Shown here one piece after another: positions 43,832 through 48,462 of a stretch of DNA of 48,462 bases. The position numbers were made by a program, and so were the translations under genes. The notes below the pieces were generated by a model. It saw only the letters and a program-made list of their open reading frames with translations, had not been told where the DNA came from and searched no databases. This DNA comes from Ectobacillus antri (GTDB lineage Bacteria > Bacillota > Bacilli > Bacillales > Bacillaceae_G), in NCBI RefSeq assembly GCF_003852715.1, contig NZ_RIAV01000023.1:1-48462 (forward strand), in the 5' to 3' direction. Numbering within the stretch: the stretch's first letter is position 1; every line of letters begins with the position of its first letter.

Positions 43832-44185
43832 TTATTTTTGTTCTAATGGACGTTCCATTATAAAAACCATAATACGTTCTCCTGTACGCGTGCTAATGTC
43901 TGTATAAAAACTAGTAGCTGCTACCCCTGTAATTTCTTGTACAATTTCTTTTAGCTGCTCTGCTCCCGTTTCTACGAGGTCAGCGCGTATTTTTTTCACC
44001 GATAAAATTCCTTCTCGTGTTTCGGTCAGTGCTTTCTCTGCAGGCGTCAAAATTCCTTTTAACAACACAACAACCATATTACGAACTATATCAGTTTTTA
44101 CTAACACCGAACCACGACCCAAATATTCTTTCTCCCATTGCGTGAGTGCTTTACTCAGCGTATTTTCCATCTCACCCTTAGTCAT
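43832..44185 (-). CDS. DUF2294 family protein (YbcI-like)
   Basis: 117 residues, start behind GGAGGTGG. The sequence (LTQWEKEYLGRGSVLVKTDI; LTPAEKALTETREG; ITGVAATSFYTDISTRTGER) fits DUF2294. The B. subtilis member YbcI lies in the ybc operon with the DabA/DabB-type inorganic carbon transporter and a carbonic-anhydrase-like gene, as I recall it, so the link with SbtA here is consistent. Small, soluble, likely regulatory. Preceded by its own terminator-like hairpin. Confidence 0.8.
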   Translation of the reverse strand: MTKGEMENTLSKALTQWEKEYLGRGSVLVKTDIVRNMVVVLLKGILTPAEKALTETREGILSVKKIRADLVETGAEQLKEIVQEITGVAATSFYTDISTRTGERIMVFIMERPLEQK

Positions 44186-44201
44186 AAATCCACCTCCAAT
44201 A

Positions 44202-44257
44202 TATAAAAAATCGGTATATTCTCTTTGGTACTATATCCAAAAAGAACATACCGATTT
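44202..44257 (-). promoter_or_regulatory. Terminator/attenuator hairpin directly before DUF2294 gene
   Basis: In the minus-strand RNA the segment 44257-44237 (starting AAATCGGTAT) pairs with 44228-44208 (ending ATACCGATTT): 21 pairs, of which two are G-U. The loop is ATATAGTA. TTTTTT follows, then GGAGGTGG and the ATG. The two G-U pairs would be mismatches in the opposite RNA, which indicates that the structure is selected on this strand. Confidence 0.8.
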
Positions 44258-44450
44258 ACAGCGGACTCAATTGTGCAACAAGCTGCTTTTTCACTTTGCC
44301 CTGCAAGCAGTGCAAAATGCTAAAGCAGATTTTCTTGTCAATTGCTTCCCCAAATCCTTCGGTCTTATGATGTTGAAGTTATTATATGAAAAAGCGTCCT
44401 TTTTTGTCAATACCATTTATTTATACATGGTAAAGGACATATAAAATCTA

Positions 44451-44505
44451 TTGACACCACTATATTTGAGTGCTAACATCAAGAAAACGGACAGTTGTCC
44501 GTTTT
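44451..44505 (+). promoter_or_regulatory. Promoter and palindromic operator of the ABC exporter
   Basis: TTGACA (44451-44456), a 17-base spacer and TAACAT (44474-44479). The expected start point falls in the palindrome AAAACGGACA-GT-TGTCCGTTTT (44484-44505), followed by T residues. It is a likely operator for the TetR-type regulator coded downstream and could also act as a weak terminator. Confidence 0.65.
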
Positions 44506-44577
44506 TTTTAGAAATATACGTACTCTATTGATACGGATCCTATCTTTAAAGTACGTAAAAACAGGGAGGAACACGTC

Positions 44578-46527
44578 ATGAGCTATATCCAAGTCTCCAA
44601 TATTACAAAATCATACCGCCTTGGTAATAAAGATAAAGTACAGGTTTTGCACGGTATAAATGTATCGTTTGAAAAAGGAGAGTTCGTGTCAATCTTAGGA
44701 GAATCTGGAAGCGGAAAATCTACGCTAATGAACATTATCGGCGGTATGGATCGCGATTTTGAAGGCAGTGTTGCTATAGAAGGAAAAGACCTTCGTGATA
44801 TGACAGAAAAAGAACTGGATGCTTATCGTAAATTAAAAATTGGATTTATTTTCCAAAGTTTCAATCTCATCTCTCACTTATCTGTGTTAGACAATGTCTT
44901 AATGACTATGCAGCTTACGAGTATGAATAAATTGGAAAGAACCAAAAAGGCCACTGAAATTTTAACAGAATTGGGTCTTGGCAATCATTTAAACAAAAAG
45001 CCGAATCAACTATCAGGGGGACAAAAACAACGGGTTGCAATCGCAAGGGCTTTATCTAATGATCCCGATATCATTTTAGCGGACGAGCCTACAGGAGCAT
45101 TGGATAAAAAGAACAGCGAACAGATTATGCAATTGCTTGATCAGATTGCCGCAAAAGGAAAGCTTGTCATTACGGTCACGCACTCCCAAAAGGTTGCGGA
45201 TTATGGAACACGTATCATTACGATGGATGATGGGAAAATTGTGAAGGATGAAGAATTAAGGGCGTTCTATACGGGAAGTCGCTCCAAAAAGATGGCTAAG
45301 CCGAAAAATCTTGGCTTTGGTGCCGCCATGAAGATGGCAACCAAAAATGTAAGTTTGAATCTGAAGCGTAATGCCTTGGTTTCATTTGGTGGCGCAATTG
45401 GCATATTAAGCGTCATTTTGATGCTCGGTCTCGGAAGTGGAGTTACTAACTATATTAATAAAGAAATAAATGCCAATCTCAATCCCAATTTGATTCAGGT
45501 GACAAAAGCACCTGAAGGAAGAACCGATAAAGCACAAAGTCCATTACCGAATCCAGCACAACAAACCGTTCCCTTAACGGATTCTGACCTTGATGAAGTA
45601 AAAGAGCTAAAATACGTAAAAAGCGCAGACAAAGTATTTACACTAACGATGGGGAGCTCCGTCAACTATCAAGATACATCCGTGAGCATTGTTCAATTTC
45701 AAACGATGAACGACAGTGTTGTAAAAAGTGATGTGACAAGCGGGTCTTTACCAAAGGACAATGAAATTCTATTGTCGGATACGGCTGCTAAAAAGATTAC
45801 CGATTCTCCTAACAAACTAGTCGGCAGTACGGTCGAATTTTATGTGAACACAACGGATGAAAAAAAACGACCGATTATCCTGTCAAAGGAAATGAAGGTT
45901 TCCGGAATTATTAAAGGAGCGATGAATCAAGACCTTGCCTACACGACATATAAAACGCTTGAAGATATGTATAGCGACAAAAGCATGACACTGCAGGCGA
46001 CGCAGCTTGACATCATGGTAGAAGATCAAAAGCATGTAGATGCCGTAACAGCTGACCTAGAGAAAGCAGGTTTTACAGGAACAGGCGTAGGAAATATTTT
46101 AAGTCAGGTTACGAACTACTTAAATATTGCCACCTATGTATTAGCTAGCGTGGCGGGTATTTCTCTTCTAGTGTCCGCAATCATGACCATCGTTGTATTG
46201 TATATCAGCGTGGTTGAACGTACAAAAGAAATCGGTATCCTGCGCGCGGTCGGTGCAAGACGAAAAGATATCAAACGTATCTTTTTTGCAGAAGCAACTG
46301 TTTTGGGACTTACAAGCGGCGTCATCGGGGTTCTTATCGCCGCAGGTATCGGTGCGCTGGGCAACAACGTAATGCACCAAATATTTGACGCAAAGCTTAT
46401 TCATATAAGTCCATTTTACATGCTGGTCGGTATTTTAATTAGTGTGGTCATCAGCATTCTTGCAGCGATGCTTCCGGCTACAAAAGCTGCTAAGCTGGAC
46501 CCAATGGAATCGTTGCGCTACGAATAA
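44578..46527 (+). CDS. MacB-like ABC transporter, fused ATPase and permease
   Basis: 649 residues. N-terminal ATPase (1-230): Walker A GESGSGKST (41-49), signature LSGGQKQR, Walker B ILADEPTGAL, switch His in VTVTHSQ. Then the MacB/FtsX permease: one helix (about 265-290), a large extracellular domain (290-510) and three C-terminal helices. Such type VII ABC proteins pull peptides, antibiotics or toxins out of the membrane by mechanotransmission. GGGAGGAAC precedes the ATG. It is paired with a TetR regulator 90 bases downstream. Export of the azole bacteriocin, 2.4 kb away, is possible but unproved. Confidence 0.92.
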   Translation: MSYIQVSNITKSYRLGNKDKVQVLHGINVSFEKGEFVSILGESGSGKSTLMNIIGGMDRDFEGSVAIEGKDLRDMTEKELDAYRKLKIGFIFQSFNLISHLSVLDNVLMTMQLTSMNKLERTKKATEILTELGLGNHLNKKPNQLSGGQKQRVAIARALSNDPDIILADEPTGALDKKNSEQIMQLLDQIAAKGKLVITVTHSQKVADYGTRIITMDDGKIVKDEELRAFYTGSRSKKMAKPKNLGFGAAMKMATKNVSLNLKRNALVSFGGAIGILSVILMLGLGSGVTNYINKEINANLNPNLIQVTKAPEGRTDKAQSPLPNPAQQTVPLTDSDLDEVKELKYVKSADKVFTLTMGSSVNYQDTSVSIVQFQTMNDSVVKSDVTSGSLPKDNEILLSDTAAKKITDSPNKLVGSTVEFYVNTTDEKKRPIILSKEMKVSGIIKGAMNQDLAYTTYKTLEDMYSDKSMTLQATQLDIMVEDQKHVDAVTADLEKAGFTGTGVGNILSQVTNYLNIATYVLASVAGISLLVSAIMTIVVLYISVVERTKEIGILRAVGARRKDIKRIFFAEATVLGLTSGVIGVLIAAGIGALGNNVMHQIFDAKLIHISPFYMLVGILISVVISILAAMLPATKAAKLDPMESLRYE

Positions 46528-46559
46528 AACAGCAGGTGCTTTTCATAGATAATCATTGC

Positions 46560-46596
46560 TATAATTGGAATGCTAGGTATAACTACCTAGCATTCC
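46560..46596 (+). promoter_or_regulatory. TATAAT box and palindrome before tetR-type gene
   Basis: TATAAT (46560-46565) is followed at once by GGAATGCTAGGTA-TAAC-TACCTAGCATTCC (46567-46596), a perfect 13-bp inverted repeat. There is no T tract, so an operator fits better than a terminator. Its sequence differs from the palindrome before the ABC gene. Confidence 0.5.
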
Positions 46597-46617
46597 TGTA
46601 TGTAAGGAGGTATCTAT

Positions 46618-47193
46618 GTGTCGAGAGAACGTAAAAAGCAAGAAATGACAGAGGCAATTATTGACACTGCTAAAAGGCTATTTGCCGAGCACGGTATTGA
46701 AGCGGTCAGTATGCATATGATTGCACAGGAACTGGAGATCGGACAAGGAACTTTATATCGCCGATTTGCAAATAAAGCGGAGCTGTGCTTCGCCATGTTA
46801 CGAACTGACTTTGAAGAATTGCACAGCAATGTGATGGATTACATGAAAGAAAATGCGGATGCATCAGGATATGTAAAAGGAAAATTCATTATAGGAGAGC
46901 TCATCACTATGAACGCTAAGCATAAAGGTTGGTTTGAAGTGATGAGCTCTCAAATGGATTTAAAATCAATGCATCCAGAGCATATTGGACAAGTTCCCCC
47001 TCCGTTTCTCGTGCTTCAGTCTATGATCGCGCCGATATTTGCAGAACATACAACGCAAGATCCGTTCGCCCAAAGTTTGATTACAGCCTGGTGCCTAAAT
47101 CCTATTTTAATACGAGTTTTTCAAGAACGTGGTTATTCGGAAGAGGAGATTGTCGAGCATTTCGCTGAAATGTTTTTTAAAGAACTGAAATAA
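46618..47193 (+). CDS. TetR/AcrR family transcriptional regulator
   Basis: 191 residues from GTG 46618, seven bases behind AAGGAGG. The N-terminal helix-turn-helix (ARE-type start, AEHGIEAVSMHMIAQELEIG followed by QGTLYRRFANKAELCF) is typical; the C-terminal ligand domain is unlike any I can name. It probably represses the ABC exporter gene in front of it, through one of the palindromes nearby. Confidence 0.9.
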   Translation: MSRERKKQEMTEAIIDTAKRLFAEHGIEAVSMHMIAQELEIGQGTLYRRFANKAELCFAMLRTDFEELHSNVMDYMKENADASGYVKGKFIIGELITMNAKHKGWFEVMSSQMDLKSMHPEHIGQVPPPFLVLQSMIAPIFAEHTTQDPFAQSLITAWCLNPILIRVFQERGYSEEEIVEHFAEMFFKELK

Positions 47194-47227
47194 CAAAAGC
47201 CCCCCTTCGTAAAGGGAGGCTTTTGTT
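47194..47227. terminator. Convergent terminator of tetR-type gene and truA
   Basis: AAAAGCC(C)CCCTT-CGT-AAAGGGAGGCTTTT with A and T runs on both sides. Confidence 0.85.
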
Positions 47228-47231
47228 ATGA

Positions 47232-47969
47232 TTAAAATTCTACATGCTCTAAATGCAATCCCGCCGCATCTGCCAAGCTTGTTACAACACTGCGGTCCTT
47301 AGATGCAATCATCTCAGGAATTGTAGCTTCACTTCTTGTCTCATTTCCCACTTCAATCAACGTCGCCACAATTTTGCGAACCATATTATACAAGAAGCCA
47401 TCACCCTTTACGCGAATATAAATAAAACTCCCTTCTTTTATAATTTCAATCGCATAGATTTCACGGACCATGGATTTTTTCTTAGATTTTGCGTTAGAGA
47501 AAGCGGTGAAATCATGCTTTCCAACAAAGTGCCGCGCGGCCTGCTTCATCTTAGCGATATCTAGCTTTTCTGTTACATGCATACTGTATTTACGCATAAA
47601 TGGATTCGTATGCTGCTCGTTCCAAATTTTATATACATATGTTTTAGCTTTGGCATTATAACGAGCATGAAAGCGCTCGTGTGTTTCTTCTACTTGAACT
47701 ACGCTGATATCATTTGGTAAATATTTGTGTAAATAAGCTTGTATCTCCTCTACAGGGAGCTGCTCTTCTAGTTTGAAGTTAGCAATCTGGGCAAAGGCAT
47801 GTACGCCGGCATCTGTGCGGCTGCATCCAATAATTTCAATCGGTCTTCCTACCATTTCAGACAATACATGTTCAATTTTTCCTTGAATGGTATTTTCACC
47901 ATTACCAAGGCGCTGCCAGCCTTTATAACGGCTACCGTCATATTGAATTAACATTTTATAGTTGTTCAT
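47232..47969 (-). CDS. truA: tRNA pseudouridine(38-40) synthase TruA
   Basis: 245 residues. Catalytic Asp53 lies in GCSRTDAGVHA; the RNA-binding parts FHARYNAKAKTYVYKIWN and GDGFLYNMVRKIVATLIEVG are typical. It isomerises uridines 38-40 of the anticodon arm. B. cereus-group genomes have two truA genes, one in the ribosomal protein region. The absence of ribosomal genes here suggests that this is the second copy. The ATG follows AAGGAGA. Confidence 0.93.
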   Translation of the reverse strand: MNNYKMLIQYDGSRYKGWQRLGNGENTIQGKIEHVLSEMVGRPIEIIGCSRTDAGVHAFAQIANFKLEEQLPVEEIQAYLHKYLPNDISVVQVEETHERFHARYNAKAKTYVYKIWNEQHTNPFMRKYSMHVTEKLDIAKMKQAARHFVGKHDFTAFSNAKSKKKSMVREIYAIEIIKEGSFIYIRVKGDGFLYNMVRKIVATLIEVGNETRSEATIPEMIASKDRSVVTSLADAAGLHLEHVEF

Positions 47970-48078
47970 AACATTCTCCTTATCTAAAGCTATCTATCAT
48001 CTTAGCACAAATAGCATGTTCGCATACAGCATCCTTGTCACGTCTTGCGCGTATTCCCGCCAATTTCGGGCACGTATT

Positions 48079-48107
48079 AAAACAACTCGTCAATGACGAG
48101 TTGTTTT
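48079..48107 (-). terminator. Intrinsic terminator of the disrupted ABC gene
   Basis: AAAACAACTCGTC-AAT-GACGAGTTGTTTT, a perfect 13-bp stem that overlaps the stop codon at 48106. Confidence 0.85.
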
Positions 48108-48344
48108 AATGCTGATGAGCATGTAGCTGTGCAAAGATGCCGTTGTTCTTAGCTAGTAACTCCGCATGTGTACCATCTTCCGCAATTCCCTCTTCTGTAA
48201 TGACTAGAACGCGGTCTGCTTTTTTGATAGTCGCCAAGCGATGTGCAATAATGAGGGTTGTTCGGTTTTCTGCAAGCTCATTCAAGGCTTCTTGAATAAT
48301 TGCTTCTGTTTGTGTATCTAAGGCAGAGGTTGCCTCATCTAGAA
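48106..48344 (-). pseudogene. ABC exporter ATPase, C-terminal fragment cut by an IS element
   Basis: The last 79 or so codons of an exporter-type ABC protein: [20 protein letters not shown], the switch His in [10 protein letters not shown], and a C-terminal end HAELLAKNNGIFAQLHAHQH. Walker A, the signature motif and the membrane domain are absent. The frame breaks at 48344/48345, where an IS200/IS605-type end begins. The rest of the gene may lie beyond the element outside the window. Similar in type to ygaD but a different gene. Confidence 0.85.
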
Positions 48345-48462
48345 GTGAACTACCCGCCACCTACGCTTCGCTTAGAGGTGGGGGCTTCTAAGGTAATCGT
48401 ACCTCACGGTACGAAATTGACTTAGCTATCGAGCCTATTCCATGCTCTATATATGATTATGC
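48345..48462 (-). mobile_element. IS200/IS605-family element end, running off the window
   Basis: On the minus strand the element ends GGTGGCGGGTAGTTCAC. The subterminal hairpin CCACCT...AGGTGG with tip ACGCTTCGCTTA and the flanking GAAGCCCCCACC are typical of the transposon end that forms the 3' part of the TnpB guide RNA. A frame ending KSISYREVRLP and a stop at 48390 could be the end of a tnpB gene. No target duplication is expected for this family. Confidence 0.75.

Noticed and set aside
44258-44400. T-box or known riboswitch in the DUF2294 leader
   Set aside because: I could not find any conserved aptamer motif I know; only the terminator-like hairpin is clear.

Overview
The window is about 48.5 kb of low-GC Firmicute DNA from the genus Bacillus. 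The block between about 7.9 and 20.1 kb keeps the gene order known from B. subtilis (yfhE, yfhF, recX, yfhH, sspK, yfhJ, yfhP, mutY, yfhS, sspE, ygaB, ntdP, ygaD, ygaE). There are small acid-soluble spore proteins, a ger germinant-receptor operon and AGGAGG-type ribosome binding sites. The thiazole/oxazole-modified bacteriocin cluster of heterocycloanthracin/sonorensin type, a ugtP gene and the dispersed repeats point to the B. cereus group or a near neighbour. Species was not determined.

Layout. 1-2.3 kb is decayed accessory DNA: an IS4-type transposase fragment, a subtilase-like pseudogene fused out of frame to a toxin-like tail, a possible immunity gene and an ISL3-type fragment. 2.7-7.2 kb is the large subunit of glutamate synthase. 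7.9-20.1 kb is the conserved yga/yfh block, with a tRNA-like leader RNA before a GNAT acetyltransferase gene. 20.1-24.2 kb holds a cluster of DnaA-box-like 9-mers, ugtP, a frameshifted gene and the glutaminase glsA. 24.3-28.0 kb is a gerA/B/C-type operon. 28.2-34.8 kb has a DsbA-type oxidoreductase, a HAD phosphatase, queT behind a preQ1-I riboswitch, the cold-sensing desaturase system (des, desK, desR) and a methyltransferase. 34.9-36.5 kb is gluconokinase. 36.5-42.1 kb is the azole-bacteriocin cluster (precursor, ThiF-like protein, YcaO, SagB-type dehydrogenase). 42.3-44.3 kb is a putative inorganic-carbon module: DUF2294, an SbtA-type bicarbonate permease and a beta-carbonic-anhydrase homologue without its zinc ligands. 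44.4-47.2 kb is a MacB-like ABC exporter with its TetR regulator. The right end has truA and an ABC exporter gene cut by an IS200/IS605-type element that runs off the window.

How genes work together. The bacteriocin genes form one minus-strand transcription unit: an abundant precursor mRNA ends at a terminator, and three translationally linked maturation genes follow. In the carbon module, DUF2294 and sbtA each have an intrinsic-terminator-like hairpin directly before their ribosome binding site, so both may be controlled by premature termination. The lost zinc site suggests that the carbonic-anhydrase-like partner is a regulator or scaffold and not an enzyme. I consider this module and the tRNA-like leader at 19.2 kb the least described parts of the window.
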